From assembly GCF_000521215.1 (NCBI RefSeq), contig NZ_AYYG01000075.1:66693-128853 (forward strand): 62,161 nucleotides of DNA, given 5' to 3'. The notes beneath the pieces were generated by a model. It searched no databases. It saw nothing but the letters and a program-made list of their open reading frames with translations, and was not told the DNA's origin. The position numbers were made by a program, and so were the translations under genes. Shown piece by piece: positions 35,000 through 45,330 of the stretch; the stretch's first letter is position 1; each line of letters begins with the position of its first letter. The stretch is from Labrenzia sp. DG1229 (GTDB taxonomy: Bacteria > Pseudomonadota > Alphaproteobacteria > Rhizobiales > Stappiaceae).

Positions 35000-36376
35000 T
35001 TAAGAACGCCTGAATCTCGCGGCAAAGAAGCCATCAATACCGATTGATTCAGCTGTCGGGTCTGCTGCGTGACTGGGCAGGCAGCGCAAATATCCTTCAC
35101 CTGTAACGCACTGATGGAGACCACCAATTTCATCGGGTCCAATCGGTACCGGCCGGATGTTTTCTGCTTGCCGTTGCAGAAATGCAGCAACCTGCCCTTC
35201 TCCTTCAGCAGGTTCCAGCGAACAGGTGCAATAGACGATCAACCCTCCCGGCTTGACCCAGGAAATCACCCTGTCGAGCAGTTCTTGCTGAATTTCGGTC
35301 AGCTTCTCGACATCATACGGCTTCTTGATCCAGGCGACGTCCGGGTGACGCCGGATTGTCCCGGTGGCACTGCAGGGAGCGTCCAGCAGGACAGCGTCAA
35401 ACGGGTCGCCCGGCTCGAATTCCCGGAGGTCGGATACAATCGTCTCCACGTCGAAGCCCAGCCGGGTCATGTTCTCTTCAAGCCGCCGGAGGCGGCCCTT
35501 GCTGATGTCGACGGCCGTCACATGCGCGCCCGCCGCTGCAAGTTGCGCCGTCTTGCCGCCCGGCGCTGCACAAAGATCGGCAACTCTGAGACCCTGAATG
35601 TCGCCGAGCAGCTGGGCCGGTAGTGCCGCAGCCGCGTCCTGAACCCACCAGGCGCCTTCTTCAAATCCGTCAAGGGAGTCGACGGCTCCCTTTCGAACCA
35701 ACCTTACGCTTCCATTGCCGACAACGCGACCTTCCAGCTTGTCCGCCCAGTTTTTCGGGTCGGATTTCACAGTCAGGTCGAGCGCCGCCTCAAGCTGGTG
35801 CGAACGCGCAATCGCCCGGACTCCCTCTGCACCATAGGCATCTTGCCAGCTCTCCCAGAGCCAGTCCGGTGTGTTCACCATCTCTGCATCGATATCGGAC
35901 GTGATCTCTTCCTTTTCCCGACCGAGACGTCGCAATACCCCGTTCACGAGACCCTTGTAGGGACGCGCCCTGCGATCCAGTCCCGCATGATCGACAGCCA
36001 GCGAAACGGCAGCGCGGTCCGGAACATCAAGGAACAGCATTTGCGCTATCGCCACATGGAGAATATCCAGAACCCTGCCCGTTTTCTCCGGGATCGGACG
36101 GTCCAGCAACCGATCGAGAATTTCCGCGATTTCGCCCCGATGGCGCAACGCAGCCCCTATTATGGCGCGAACAAGCGACCTGTCGTTGCCGGCAAGAGCG
36201 CGGAAACCCGAATGGCCGGATCCGGCGTCGAGTTCTCCATCAAGGGGCCGTTTCTTGTGAACGACATTCCCCAGGATATCGGCCGCGACCTTTCGTGCGG
36301 CAAATCCCGGCTTTTCGGGTCGGTCAGTTTCCTTTTGGCCGGGCTGTCCGGATTTGTTGCTCAAGCGACTATTCAA
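35000..36376 (-). CDS. rsmB: 16S rRNA (cytosine-C5)-methyltransferase RsmB
   Basis: Methylates C967 of 16S rRNA. The 458-residue product has an N-terminal NusB-like RNA-binding domain (about 25-165) and a C-terminal Rossmann domain with the SAM motif DLCAAPGGKTAQLA, the motif DAPCSATGTIRRHPD with one catalytic Cys, and VYCTCSLEPAEGE with the other. The start is a TTG at 36376 preceded by AGGAAC. It lies 140 bases after htpX on the same strand, across a strong hairpin. Confidence 0.94.
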   Translation of the reverse strand: MNSRLSNKSGQPGQKETDRPEKPGFAARKVAADILGNVVHKKRPLDGELDAGSGHSGFRALAGNDRSLVRAIIGAALRHRGEIAEILDRLLDRPIPEKTGRVLDILHVAIAQMLFLDVPDRAAVSLAVDHAGLDRRARPYKGLVNGVLRRLGREKEEITSDIDAEMVNTPDWLWESWQDAYGAEGVRAIARSHQLEAALDLTVKSDPKNWADKLEGRVVGNGSVRLVRKGAVDSLDGFEEGAWWVQDAAAALPAQLLGDIQGLRVADLCAAPGGKTAQLAAAGAHVTAVDISKGRLRRLEENMTRLGFDVETIVSDLREFEPGDPFDAVLLDAPCSATGTIRRHPDVAWIKKPYDVEKLTEIQQELLDRVISWVKPGGLIVYCTCSLEPAEGEGQVAAFLQRQAENIRPVPIGPDEIGGLHQCVTGEGYLRCLPSHAADPTAESIGIDGFFAARFRRS

Positions 36377-36419
36377 GGAATGTTCCTGTCTGGAGCCGCG
36401 TCCTGGCGGCGAAAGCCAA

Positions 36420-36450
36420 GCGCCGCAGACCGGATGACCGGCTGCGGCGC
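36420..36450. terminator. Stable hairpin between htpX and rsmB
   Basis: The arms GCGCCGCAG (36420-36428) and CTGCGGCGC (36442-36450) pair perfectly and an inner CCGG-ATGA-CCGG extends the stem. It sits 67 bases past the htpX stop and 44 bases ahead of rsmB. There is no long T-run; attenuation or rho-assisted ending is possible. Confidence 0.55.
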
Positions 36451-36516
36451 AATGGCTTTATCCTATGCCTTCCGGGTCAGTCAGAAAAGGTGTTTTTGCA
36501 CATCGGTGATCACGTT

Positions 36517-37476
36517 CTAGCCCCACGGCCCCTTCGGTCGTTGTGGCTTGCTGTCAGGCCGGCTGCCCATTCCTGCCCAAGGCCCCGAACCTGGCGCGGA
36601 AGCAACACTGCCATACGAAGCCCGTCCGCCGGTTCCCAGTCCTCCATCGGACAACTTGCGCAACTCATCAATCCGGTTCTGCGTGTTCGGGTGCGTGGAA
36701 AACAGATTGTCCATCCGCTCTCCGGAGAGCGGGTTCATGATGAACATGTGTGCTGTCGCCGGATTGGCCTCCGCGTCGGGGTTGTGGATACGTTCGACGC
36801 CGCCCGCGATCTTGCCAAGTGCAGATGCCAGCCACATCGGCTCACCACAGATTTGGGAACCCATCCGGTCGGCAGCATACTCGCGTGTCCGCGAGATCGC
36901 CATCTGCACGACCATGGCTGCCATTGGCGCCACAATCATCATCAGGAGCATTCCGACGATGCCGAGCGGGTTGTTCCGGTTTCCGCCGAAGAAGAACGCA
37001 AAATTGGCCAGCATCGAGATAGCCCCGGCGATCGTTGCCGTGATCGTCATGATCAGCGTGTCGTGGTTCTTCACATGCGCAAGTTCGTGCGCCATCACGC
37101 CGGCCAGCTCTTCAGGTGTCAGCATGTTCAGCAGTCCGGTCGTTGCTGCAACGGCCGCATATTGCGGATTCCGTCCAGTGGCAAAGGCATTGGGCTGCGG
37201 ATTGTTGATGATATAGACCTTGGGCATCGGTAGATCAGCATTTTGTGCCAGCCGCTGAACCATGCGGTAAAAGTCAGGCATCGACCGCTCGTCCACTTCC
37301 TGCGCGTGATGCATGCGAAGAACCATCTTGTCCGCATTCCAATAGCTGAAAACGTTCATGGCCGCAGCAATTGCCAGGGCAATCAGCATGCCCGACTGTC
37401 CGCCGATCATGAAGCCGATACCCATAAATAGCGCGGTCATCCCCGCCAACAGCATTGCCGTACGAATGTAATTCAT
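36517..37476 (-). CDS. htpX: Membrane zinc metalloprotease HtpX
   Basis: Heat-shock membrane protease that degrades misfolded inner-membrane proteins. The 319-residue product has two N-terminal membrane spans (about 7-25 and 28-47), the zinc site [10 protein letters not shown] (about 130-139), two further hydrophobic segments (about 145-200) and a Gly/Pro-rich C-terminal tail. It is divergent from the SDHAF4-like gene. The intergenic region has a TGCCAA-AC-TTGGCA inverted repeat but I cannot place a heat-shock promoter with confidence. Confidence 0.96.
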   Translation of the reverse strand: MNYIRTAMLLAGMTALFMGIGFMIGGQSGMLIALAIAAAMNVFSYWNADKMVLRMHHAQEVDERSMPDFYRMVQRLAQNADLPMPKVYIINNPQPNAFATGRNPQYAAVAATTGLLNMLTPEELAGVMAHELAHVKNHDTLIMTITATIAGAISMLANFAFFFGGNRNNPLGIVGMLLMMIVAPMAAMVVQMAISRTREYAADRMGSQICGEPMWLASALGKIAGGVERIHNPDAEANPATAHMFIMNPLSGERMDNLFSTHPNTQNRIDELRKLSDGGLGTGGRASYGSVASAPGSGPWAGMGSRPDSKPQRPKGPWG

Positions 37477-37567
37477 TGCCGCTTCTGTCCGTTTCCTGTC
37501 TCTTTGTAGCCAGATACGCGTTTGTGCATCCCGGCGAGATAAAATCCTGACTGAAGATGGGTATTGC

Positions 37568-37581
37568 TGCCAAACTTGGCA
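37568..37581. repeat. Inverted repeat in the htpX divergent region
   Basis: TGCCAAACTTGGCA is a perfect 6-2-6 inverted repeat between the divergent htpX and SDHAF4-like genes. It resembles a regulator binding site and lies about 90 bases from htpX and 62 from the plus-strand gene. Confidence 0.4.
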
Positions 37582-37642
37582 AGATTACCCTATATTGGGT
37601 GACAGACATGTAATCCGCGTTGGCGGCAACTTTCCGATAGCA

Positions 37643-37909
37643 ATGATGACCCAAGAACAGAACGATCCTGCCAGGGCCTATAGCCAGAGCGAAGCACCTT
37701 CCCTGAAGACGGATGCTGCATCCGCACCCAAAAAACGTTTTGAAGATCTGCCACCCGCGGCCCAGCGCGCGCTAAGGGAGGCTGAAGAGCGACGGAAAAA
37801 GATCGATTCGAAACAGGACGCCATGGCGGGCGAAGTCAACGGGCGCGGTGGATTGGAACCGACACGTTACGACGACTGGGAAATCAAGGGGCTCACGGTT
37901 GACTTCTAA
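37643..37909 (+). CDS. DUF1674 / SDHAF4-like protein, probable succinate dehydrogenase assembly factor
   Basis: The 88-residue product ends in the DUF1674 signature GRGGLEPTRYDDWEIKGLTV (about 66-85), the conserved region of mitochondrial SDHAF4, which helps flavinylated SdhA join the complex. The middle (about 28-55) is charged and helical. Two tandem ATGs (37643, 37646) are possible starts. A bacterial role in Sdh assembly is inferred from homology. Confidence 0.85.
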   Translation: MMTQEQNDPARAYSQSEAPSLKTDAASAPKKRFEDLPPAAQRALREAEERRKKIDSKQDAMAGEVNGRGGLEPTRYDDWEIKGLTVDF

Positions 37910-37926
37910 CCCCGGATAACCGGTTG

Positions 37927-38448
37927 ATGATGCGTGATCAGCTGCAACAGATTCTTGCGTCCTGGGATGGCAAGGCAACCGCGCCACTCGAAGAGGCCTA
38001 TGAGATCTTTCGGGACGAACCGGCGTTTCTGGACCTCTTGATTGAATTCAGCGGCTCGAAAACTGGCCAATGCGGCGCGACCTGGCTATTGAAACACCAT
38101 TTCGACCACAAGGGCTCGCAACTGACCGACGATCAGTCTGAAAGACACCTGACCGGACTTTCATGCTTCAGCCATTGGGAAGCAAAGCTGCATTTTCTGC
38201 AGTATCTTGAACATCTGAAGCTTTCCGAAAAAGCGGAAGAACCACTCCGCAGCCTGATCGATCCGGAATTGAGATCGGAAAACAAATTCCTGCGCGCCTG
38301 GGCGCACTACGCTCTCGCAATTCATGCCAATCGTTTTCCGGCTCACAAGGAATATGCGCTCAGGAAACTCACCACGGCCCGTGAACGCGAAACAGCCGGT
38401 GCCGTCAAGGTGCGTATTCGCAAGGCGCTGGAAAAACTTGGCAGATAG
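37927..38448 (+). CDS. Hypothetical helical-repeat protein
   Basis: The 173-residue product is predicted all-helical, with repeated patterns such as FLRAWAHYALAIHANRF that suggest HEAT-like repeats. It has Cys/His residues (GQCGATWLLKHHF) but no clear motif. It starts 17 bases after the DUF1674 gene and probably shares its transcript. I do not recognise the family. ATG 37927 and ATG 37930 are both possible starts; neither has a strong ribosome-binding site. Confidence 0.7.
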   Translation: MMRDQLQQILASWDGKATAPLEEAYEIFRDEPAFLDLLIEFSGSKTGQCGATWLLKHHFDHKGSQLTDDQSERHLTGLSCFSHWEAKLHFLQYLEHLKLSEKAEEPLRSLIDPELRSENKFLRAWAHYALAIHANRFPAHKEYALRKLTTARERETAGAVKVRIRKALEKLGR

Positions 38449-38485
38449 AGCACCGCCGGACGGCAGCTCCGGGGCGTACTCCTCT

Positions 38486-39145
38486 TCAATCTCCTGCCAG
38501 TTTTCGAACTTCCCGGGCGATGGCTTTGGCTAGGTCCGCCTGGGCTGCTGCCTCCAAATGGACCGCATCGACGGAACTTGGTGCAACAACGCTGCCGGCG
38601 TCAAAAAACGCCGTACCGTACTGGTCAGCGAGCCTGGCATAAACCGCTGCGAGGCGTTTCGACTGAACACCGCCGTGATCGTTCGAATAAAGACCTTCAT
38701 ATTCGAGACCCGAAAAGTCACCGAGCGGCGGCGGCGCCATCAAAAGAACCTTCGGAGCCCTGCCTTCAACATCGTCGGTTGCCCGCGTTGCCTCGAACAG
38801 CACCCGACCCATCGCAAGACCGATGGCCTCCGCACTCATGTTGAACCGGTCCTGAAGGTCGTTGGATCCGAGCATGATGACCAGTATGTCGATCGGCATA
38901 TGGGTCTTGCGTACGGTGACAAGATGCGCGAGCCCGTTCTTGTCACCTCTTGTCGGATCCTCGAACACGGTGGTGCGCCCGTTAACACCCTCCTCGATCA
39001 CGTAATAGTCCGCCCCAAGTTCCGTCTGCAGTCGCCGGGTCCAGCGCACGTCGGGGCGGTATCTGGATTTGTCCACAGGGTTGAACCCCCAGGTGAGGGA
39101 GTCGCCGAAGCAGACAACGGCAACCGGATCCTTTTTTTCCGCCAT
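38486..39145 (-). CDS. SGNH/GDSL hydrolase (arylesterase-like)
   Basis: The 219-residue product has the four SGNH blocks: FGDSLTWG (13-20, nucleophile Ser), the oxyanion Gly in EEGVNGRTT, LGSNDLQ with Asn, and DAVHLE with the catalytic Asp-His near the C-terminus. There is no signal peptide, so it is probably cytoplasmic. Relatives hydrolyse acetyl or aryl esters and some show perhydrolase activity. It converges on the helical-repeat gene. Confidence 0.9.
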   Translation of the reverse strand: MAEKKDPVAVVCFGDSLTWGFNPVDKSRYRPDVRWTRRLQTELGADYYVIEEGVNGRTTVFEDPTRGDKNGLAHLVTVRKTHMPIDILVIMLGSNDLQDRFNMSAEAIGLAMGRVLFEATRATDDVEGRAPKVLLMAPPPLGDFSGLEYEGLYSNDHGGVQSKRLAAVYARLADQYGTAFFDAGSVVAPSSVDAVHLEAAAQADLAKAIAREVRKLAGD

Positions 39146-39317
39146 GAAAACCCTTTGCGATCAATGCGGGATTGTTTTCAGGCGACCTTAGAAAAGTTCC
39201 TCCCGACAGGCAATCGGTTCCACGAAATGACCGTTTTCCGTGCTTGGTTAATAAGAGATTTACCAAGGGCACGATAGGGTTGCGTCAATGTACTGCGTAA
39301 CGACTGCCGGATTTTAG

Positions 39318-40541
39318 ATGATTGCCAGCCCCAAAGCCTATAAGCGCGGCGCTGTCCTGCCGAGCTCCAACCCTTTTCAGCGCCTTGCCGAGCTCCTCGA
39401 AGGCGAGACGCCCGGGCTTGACCCGGTTGTCATGACCATCGGCGAGCCCCAGCATGCCATTCCCGATTTTACGGCTGAAGTTCTTGCCGAAAATATCGGC
39501 GATTTCCGCCGCTACCCGCCAATCAACGGTTCGCAGGAGTTTCGCCAGGCCGTCGCGGGCTGGCTTGACCGACGCTATCGTCTTGGCGGGACGATCGATG
39601 TGGACCACGGCGTTTTGCCGCTGAACGGGTCCCGTGAAGGACTTTCCTTCGGCGCGATCGCCGCCCGGGACCAACTGGACAAGGGGCTTGATCACCCGGT
39701 TGTTTTGCTGCCAAACCCGTTTTATCAGACCTATGCGGCTTCGGCCCATCTTGCTGACGCGAGGGCTGTGCTGCTGGACGCTGTTCCGGGCAACAATTTC
39801 CTGCCGGATCTCGACAATCTCGACGCAGATCTCCTCGATGAAACCGTTGCCTTCTACATCGCTTCTCCGACAAATCCGGAAGGCTATCCCGCGGACATTG
39901 CCTTTTGGCAGGGTTTGATCGGACTGGCCCGCAAGCACCGCTTCTATATTTTCGCTGACGAATGCTATTCGGAGATCTATCGCAGCGACCCGCCTCCCGG
40001 AATTCTGGAAGCCGCCAGGGCGATGAATACCGATTTCTCCAATATCATTGTTCTGAACTCCCTGTCGAAACGCTCCAACCTCGCGGGATTGCGCTGTGGC
40101 TTTGCGGCGGGAGATCCGGAGTTTCTGCGCAAATGGGCAAGATTTCGGGGCCTTGCGGCACCGCAAGTCTCGCTCCCCGCACAGGCCGTTGCAGTCCGGG
40201 CATACCAGGACGAGGTGCATGTTGCCGAAAACAGACGCCTCTATAATGAGAAATTCGAAGCAGCCGAACGTTTTCTTGGGCCGATCATGGGGTCGGTAAC
40301 ACCCGAGGGCGGGTTTTTTCTTTGGCTTGATGTCGGCAAGTGGGGTGACGGTGTGACCGTCACGAAGCGCCTTTGGCGAGACATCGGTGTCAAGGTCGTC
40401 CCCGGAGGCTTCCTGGCGTCGGATCAATCCGACGGCAGCAACCCCGGTCGCGACTTTATCCGTATCGGACTGGTCGCTCCACTTGAGCAGACCGAAATCG
40501 CACTTGAACGCATGGCAAACTGGTTTGGAGAGCAGGCATGA
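39318..40541 (+). CDS. Class I/II aminotransferase (DapC-like)
   Basis: PLP enzyme of fold type I, 407 residues. It shows [13 protein letters not shown] near the N-terminus, the substrate/PLP motif [19 protein letters not shown] with the PLP-contacting Asp, and [16 protein letters not shown] with the Schiff-base Lys. In many alphaproteobacteria a similar gene acts as N-succinyldiaminopimelate aminotransferase, which would fit lysine synthesis, but substrate is not certain. Its stop overlaps the ftsK start by 4 bases. Confidence 0.88.
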   Translation: MIASPKAYKRGAVLPSSNPFQRLAELLEGETPGLDPVVMTIGEPQHAIPDFTAEVLAENIGDFRRYPPINGSQEFRQAVAGWLDRRYRLGGTIDVDHGVLPLNGSREGLSFGAIAARDQLDKGLDHPVVLLPNPFYQTYAASAHLADARAVLLDAVPGNNFLPDLDNLDADLLDETVAFYIASPTNPEGYPADIAFWQGLIGLARKHRFYIFADECYSEIYRSDPPPGILEAARAMNTDFSNIIVLNSLSKRSNLAGLRCGFAAGDPEFLRKWARFRGLAAPQVSLPAQAVAVRAYQDEVHVAENRRLYNEKFEAAERFLGPIMGSVTPEGGFFLWLDVGKWGDGVTVTKRLWRDIGVKVVPGGFLASDQSDGSNPGRDFIRIGLVAPLEQTEIALERMANWFGEQA

Positions 40542-43315
40542 GACGAGCCAGTGCAGTACGCAGCAACGGTCGCCGGTCCTCGGTGGACCTTCTGGATACC
40601 GAAAGTCCCGTCAAGCGCTTCTTGAGGCGAAATCTGGTCGGCGCCTCCGGGCTCGGCATCATTGCGCTGGCCGCCATGCTTGCCGCCGCTCTGGCGACAT
40701 GGTCCGTCAACGACCCAAGTCTCAATCACGCGACGAGCGGGTCCGTCCGCAATGCGCTGGGCTCTGTTGGCGCCATCGTTGCCGACATTCTCATGCAGAC
40801 GATCGGCCTTGCAACGGCCGTCTTTCTAATCCCGCTCGTACTCTGGGGCTGGCGTCTTCTGGCCGGACATGCGCTCGGTATCGGCAGGAAGCGGCTGTTC
40901 TTTTGGGCTATAGGCTCCAGTCTTTCGGCCGGCGCTCTGGCTGCGCTTCCCGTTCCGGACAGCTGGCCGCTGCCGACCGGCCTTGGCGGATTTTTCGGTG
41001 ACACCGTCCACCAGTTGCCGGCAATAATCACATCCAACATGACATCCGGTGCTGCAACGATTGTCGGCGGCCTGGGCCTTGGCGTGCCGGCAATATTCTT
41101 TCTTATGTCCGCGGCGGGTTGGCTCGGAGACAAAGACCTGCCGGACGACAGCGCCGACAAGGATGGCGGCAAACCTGCCCGCGCCGCGAAGGGACACGGC
41201 CGGTCGATCGAGGAGGAACTCGGTCTTGAGGACGATGAAAGCGAATCCCGGCTTTCACTCTTTTTCAGTGCCTTTGTCGGGCAGATGGAACATTGGCGAT
41301 TGCAGGGTCAGACACAGTTCCGCCGTCTGACCGGTCGCAAGCGGCAACACCTCAATGAAGACGATGACAATTGGGATGAAGACGATTTCGAAGGAGACCT
41401 TGAACCGGAAGACGACCACAACCAGGGTCGCCTTTCCGTTTTCCGCCGGGCCCTGAAAGGCCGTTTGATGCCGGAGGACGACGATGGCCTGGACGAATTT
41501 TACGGCCGGGGCGATCAATCAGAAGAAGACGGCATGGATGACCCCTACGCCGATGAACCTTACGAAGAGGAGGGAGAGCGCTTCGAACCAGAAGAACTCC
41601 TGATCGATAAGGGTCCCGTTGCCGGCCAACAGATAATGCCGGTTGGCATTGCTGCTCCCGATCAGCCGCAGGTGGCGGCAGGTCAACCCGATCTCCAGTC
41701 AAGCCAGAGCGGTCGGGTCATACCACCGGCGCCGAGGCCCAAGCAAAGCAAGCGCGCGATCGCGGAAGCGCAACCCTCTTTCCTCGGAGCGCCCGAGGAA
41801 TACGAAATGCCTCCTCTTCGGCTGCTTGCCGAACCCAAGGTTGGCGGAAAGGTTCCGGGCCTGTCGGCTGACGCTCTGGAGCAGAATGCCCGCATCCTGG
41901 AAGGTGTCCTGGAGGATTTCGGCGTCCGTGGCGAAATCATCGAAGTGCGTCCGGGCCCAGTCGTCACGCTCTACGAACTGGAGCCCGCGCCCGGGATCAA
42001 ATCGTCCCGCGTGATCGGTCTCGCCGACGATATTGCCCGTTCGATGAGCGCGATTTCAGCCCGTGTGGCAGTTATTCCGGGCAAGAATGCCATCGGTATT
42101 GAACTGCCGAATGCTCGCCGGGAAACGGTTTTCCTGCGTGAACTGATTGCCGCCCAGGACTTTGAAAAATCCAAGGCGAAGCTACCACTCGCCCTTGGCA
42201 AGACGATCAACGGCGAGAGCGTTGTTGCGGATCTGGCACGCATGCCGCACCTCCTGGTCGCCGGGACTACCGGTTCGGGCAAGTCTGTCTCGATCAACAC
42301 CATGATCCTGTCGCTGCTTTACCGGCTGACGCCGGAACAGTGCAAACTGATCATGATTGACCCGAAGATGCTTGAACTCTCCATTTATGACGGCATTCCA
42401 CACCTTCTGACACCGGTGGTTACCGATCCGAAGAAAGCGGTCGTCGCCCTGAAATGGACTGTGCGCGAGATGGAGGACCGCTACAAGAAGATGTCCAAGA
42501 TGGGCGTCCGCAACATTGATGGCTACAACACCCGGATCAAGCAGGCGCTCGAAAAGGGCGAAAGTTTCACCCGCACCGTACAGACAGGATTTGACCGGGA
42601 TACCGGCCAGCCGATTTACGAGGACGAGGAACTGCCGCTCGAGGCAATGCCGTACATTGTCGTGATCGTCGACGAGATGGCCGATCTGATGATGGTTGCC
42701 GGCAAGGACATCGAAGGGGCGATCCAGCGTCTTGCCCAGATGGCGCGTGCAGCCGGCATTCACCTGATCATGGCGACGCAACGCCCGTCCGTGGATGTCA
42801 TCACCGGCACGATCAAGGCCAATTTCCCGACCCGAATCTCATTTCAGGTCACTTCCAAGATCGATAGCCGAACGATCCTGGGCGAGATGGGCGCCGAGCA
42901 GTTGCTTGGCATGGGTGACATGTTGTTCATGGCGGGTGGAGGACGTATCCAGCGTGTACACGGACCGTTCGTTGCCGATGACGAAGTCGAGGATATTGTC
43001 AAGCATCTGAAAGTTCAGGGCACGCCGCAATATCTTGAAGCCGTCACCGAGGATGAAGACGAAGCGGAAAGCCCTTATGACGGGGGTGGACTGGCCAGTG
43101 GCGGCGAGGGTAACGAACTTTATGACAAGGCAGTCGCAATCGTTCTGCGAGACAAGAAGGCGTCTACCTCCTACGTTCAGCGGCGACTTTCGATCGGCTA
43201 CAACCGCGCGGCTTCCCTGATTGAACGCATGGAGCAGGAGGGCCTCATCAGTCCCGCAAACCATGCCGGAAAACGGGAAATTCTCGTGCAAAACGGCGTT
43301 GAGGAAGAGTTTTAA
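40538..43315 (+). CDS. ftsK: DNA translocase FtsK
   Basis: Septal DNA pump for chromosome dimer resolution. The 925-residue product has four to five N-terminal membrane spans (about 35-205), a very acidic linker (about 215-400), the alpha/beta motor with Walker A GTTGSGKS (about 575-582) and Walker [11 protein letters not shown] (about 708-717), and the C-terminal winged-helix gamma domain (about 860-925, with [20 protein letters not shown]) that reads KOPS. It overlaps the aminotransferase gene by 4 bases. Confidence 0.97.
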   Translation: MRRASAVRSNGRRSSVDLLDTESPVKRFLRRNLVGASGLGIIALAAMLAAALATWSVNDPSLNHATSGSVRNALGSVGAIVADILMQTIGLATAVFLIPLVLWGWRLLAGHALGIGRKRLFFWAIGSSLSAGALAALPVPDSWPLPTGLGGFFGDTVHQLPAIITSNMTSGAATIVGGLGLGVPAIFFLMSAAGWLGDKDLPDDSADKDGGKPARAAKGHGRSIEEELGLEDDESESRLSLFFSAFVGQMEHWRLQGQTQFRRLTGRKRQHLNEDDDNWDEDDFEGDLEPEDDHNQGRLSVFRRALKGRLMPEDDDGLDEFYGRGDQSEEDGMDDPYADEPYEEEGERFEPEELLIDKGPVAGQQIMPVGIAAPDQPQVAAGQPDLQSSQSGRVIPPAPRPKQSKRAIAEAQPSFLGAPEEYEMPPLRLLAEPKVGGKVPGLSADALEQNARILEGVLEDFGVRGEIIEVRPGPVVTLYELEPAPGIKSSRVIGLADDIARSMSAISARVAVIPGKNAIGIELPNARRETVFLRELIAAQDFEKSKAKLPLALGKTINGESVVADLARMPHLLVAGTTGSGKSVSINTMILSLLYRLTPEQCKLIMIDPKMLELSIYDGIPHLLTPVVTDPKKAVVALKWTVREMEDRYKKMSKMGVRNIDGYNTRIKQALEKGESFTRTVQTGFDRDTGQPIYEDEELPLEAMPYIVVIVDEMADLMMVAGKDIEGAIQRLAQMARAAGIHLIMATQRPSVDVITGTIKANFPTRISFQVTSKIDSRTILGEMGAEQLLGMGDMLFMAGGGRIQRVHGPFVADDEVEDIVKHLKVQGTPQYLEAVTEDEDEAESPYDGGGLASGGEGNELYDKAVAIVLRDKKASTSYVQRRLSIGYNRAASLIERMEQEGLISPANHAGKREILVQNGVEEEF

Positions 43316-43333
43316 GTCCCAAATGCCAAAGCT

Positions 43334-43365
43334 TTGCCACACACTCTGAATAGCTAGGGTATAAT
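43334..43365 (+). promoter_or_regulatory. Likely sigma-70 promoter of lolA
   Basis: A perfect TATAAT lies at 43360-43365, 34 bases before the lolA ATG. TTGCCA at 43334-43339 is a possible -35 element, but the 20-base spacer is longer than ideal, so the -35 assignment is uncertain. Confidence 0.55.
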
Positions 43366-43399
43366 AATTGCGGCAAATAACGATTTAGGACATTGCATC

Positions 43400-44053
43400 A
43401 TGCTGAAACGCTTTGCTCTTCGCCTGGCCGGACATCTCAGCCGGCCGTTTTTGGCAGCAGCCATAACATTGACCCTTCTGCTTCCGGCGCAAGCACTGAC
43501 CCAGCAAGAGCAGAAAACGCTTCAGGAACTGAGCACCTATTTCAACTCCGTAAAGACCATGCACGGCGATTTCATCCAGTTCGGTCCGGATGGCAGCCAG
43601 TCCGACGGCAAGTTCTACATAGCCCGTCCCGGCAAGGTGCGGTTCTATTACAACAAACCTTCTGTGCTCGACATCGTAGCGGACGGAAAGTCGGTTTCCG
43701 TGCGTGACCGCAAGCTGAACACGCAGGACATCTGGCCTCTCGGACAGACACCACTCCGTTTCCTCCTGTCCGATTCGATTAACCTGGAAAAAGACACGAA
43801 CGTCACCAACGTTCTGGTCGAAAAAGACCTGATTACCGTCACGATTTTTGACAAGACCAAGTTCAATTCAGGCACGTTGACGCTGATCTTTGACACCGAT
43901 GACTTTGCGCTGAAGCAATGGACTGTCACAGACCAGCAAGGCTATGACACTTCTGTTGCGGTCTACAACGTTGTTTCCAATGCGCCGACCAACCAGGATC
44001 TGTTCAAGATCGACTACCTGGCCAATGCAAATCAGCGCAAGGGCCGGAACTGA
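43400..44053 (+). CDS. lolA: Outer-membrane lipoprotein carrier protein LolA family
   Basis: Periplasmic shuttle for lipoproteins between LolCDE and the outer membrane. The 217-residue product has a signal peptide ending near AQA (about residue 32) and a LolA domain (about 40-210), with GDFIQFGPDGSQSDGKFYIA and the strand PGKVRFYY. It lies downstream of ftsK, a common arrangement in alphaproteobacteria, and 6 bases ahead of the ATP-grasp gene. Confidence 0.9.
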   Translation: MLKRFALRLAGHLSRPFLAAAITLTLLLPAQALTQQEQKTLQELSTYFNSVKTMHGDFIQFGPDGSQSDGKFYIARPGKVRFYYNKPSVLDIVADGKSVSVRDRKLNTQDIWPLGQTPLRFLLSDSINLEKDTNVTNVLVEKDLITVTIFDKTKFNSGTLTLIFDTDDFALKQWTVTDQQGYDTSVAVYNVVSNAPTNQDLFKIDYLANANQRKGRN

Positions 44054-44059
44054 GCAGAT

Positions 44060-45040
44060 TTGGCACCTCAGGACAAGACTGATGCGACAAGCCGGTCACT
44101 TGTGTTCCAGTTGCTGAAACCATTTTGCTCACAAAACAACCTGCGGCTGATCGCAGGTGATCCCCATGGCCACGCCGGTCTTGTCGAGAGCCCTGACGGA
44201 AAACGCTGGTACTTCAAGGGCACCCGGTTCGACATAAATCCGTTCGGCAGCGCGGAAATCGCGAATGACAAGGCCTATACGGCAAAATTCCTTGATATGA
44301 ACGGGATTGCCGTGCCGGCAACACTCCTTGTCTTCGGCTCCGATATCAAGAACGGGAAGCCATTGTCCAAGGACGTTCTCGATTTCGCGGCAAAACATGA
44401 TCATGCGCTGTTTGTAAAACCCAATTCCGGCAAGGAAGGTCGGGACGTTGTTCGGGTCGATTCATATGATGCGCTTCACACAGTGCTTCGCGAAATCGCA
44501 AATCGTCATGCCCAAATCCTTGTCCAGGAAGTGATGAAAGGCAGGGATATCCGGATTGTCGTTCTTGATGGTGATGTCCTGTGCGCTATTGAACGCAGGC
44601 CTCCGCAGGTAACCGGCGACGGTAGGCGCCGGGTTTCAGAACTTGTCGTTGCCGATGGCCAGATTAATCCGGCTGACAGTCGTTTTGCAGACCAATTGTC
44701 TTTGCAGGGACTGACGCCGGAAAGTGTTCCGGCCGCCGGGCAAATCGTTTCGCTTCTTCCCGTGTCCAATCTGTCTTCGGGCGGATCGGCACAGATCATT
44801 ACTGACAAGATCGCGCCGGACCTTCTTGATCTGGCCCTTATGTCGACCAGAAGCCTCGGCTTGCGCTATGCGGGAGTGGACCTGATTGTTCCTGAAGAAA
44901 CGGACCCTGGCTCGGCCCCGGTCGTACTGGAGGTGAACGCTGCCCCCGGGTTGAGCAATCTCTACCGGCAGGGGCATCAGGAATCTGGACTGGTGACGGA
45001 AATCTACGCCCGGCTTTTCGACACCATGTTTTCGAACTGA
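44060..45040 (+). CDS. ATP-grasp enzyme of unknown specificity
   Basis: The 326-residue product has an ATP-grasp fold: FDINPFGSAEIANDKAYTAK (about 54-73), which resembles the preATP/ATP-binding start of CphA and GshF-like ligases, the ATP-binding strand HALFVKPNSGKEGRDVVRV (about 114-132), and the Mg-binding end VVLEVNAAPGLSN (about 288-300). The family forms amide or peptide bonds with an acyl phosphate. The start is a TTG at 44060 just after the lolA stop; no in-frame ATG occurs until about residue 75. It is probably co-transcribed with lolA. Substrate unknown. Confidence 0.8.
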   Translation: MAPQDKTDATSRSLVFQLLKPFCSQNNLRLIAGDPHGHAGLVESPDGKRWYFKGTRFDINPFGSAEIANDKAYTAKFLDMNGIAVPATLLVFGSDIKNGKPLSKDVLDFAAKHDHALFVKPNSGKEGRDVVRVDSYDALHTVLREIANRHAQILVQEVMKGRDIRIVVLDGDVLCAIERRPPQVTGDGRRRVSELVVADGQINPADSRFADQLSLQGLTPESVPAAGQIVSLLPVSNLSSGGSAQIITDKIAPDLLDLALMSTRSLGLRYAGVDLIVPEETDPGSAPVVLEVNAAPGLSNLYRQGHQESGLVTEIYARLFDTMFSN

Positions 45041-45330
45041 CATTCTTTCTGAAAGGTGAACCTGAAATCAAATAAATAAATAGTATTTAAAAGCATTTTC
45101 GAAACAATTTTTAGTTTTCTGGATTCACTTAAAGTACTTCTAGACATATTTGCGAAAATAGACATTATTCAGAAAAAATGTTGTGCACGAGATCCATCTC
45201 AGTTTTACGAGCCGTCGGCAAAGCAAAACTGATGGCTTGAACAGGACAATGCGAATCCATGGTTTTAGGCGAAGTGCCGGGCTGAACGTAATTTTGCGGA
45301 CGTTCAGTCTGAATTTCAGGAGATCGCATC
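45041..45330. other. AT-rich gene-free region
   Basis: These 290 bases contain no clear gene. About 45060-45180 is strikingly AT-rich for this genome (for example AAATAAATAGTATTTAAAAG). Small palindromes such as AAATAGTATTT occur. The region may hold the promoter of the sulfotransferase or mark a junction of transferred DNA. I see no terminator with a proper T-run after the ATP-grasp gene. Confidence 0.5.

Noticed and set aside
39285..40427. 380-residue minus-strand frame opposite the aminotransferase gene
   Set aside because: Antisense to a gene with complete PLP motifs and without any recognisable feature of its own.
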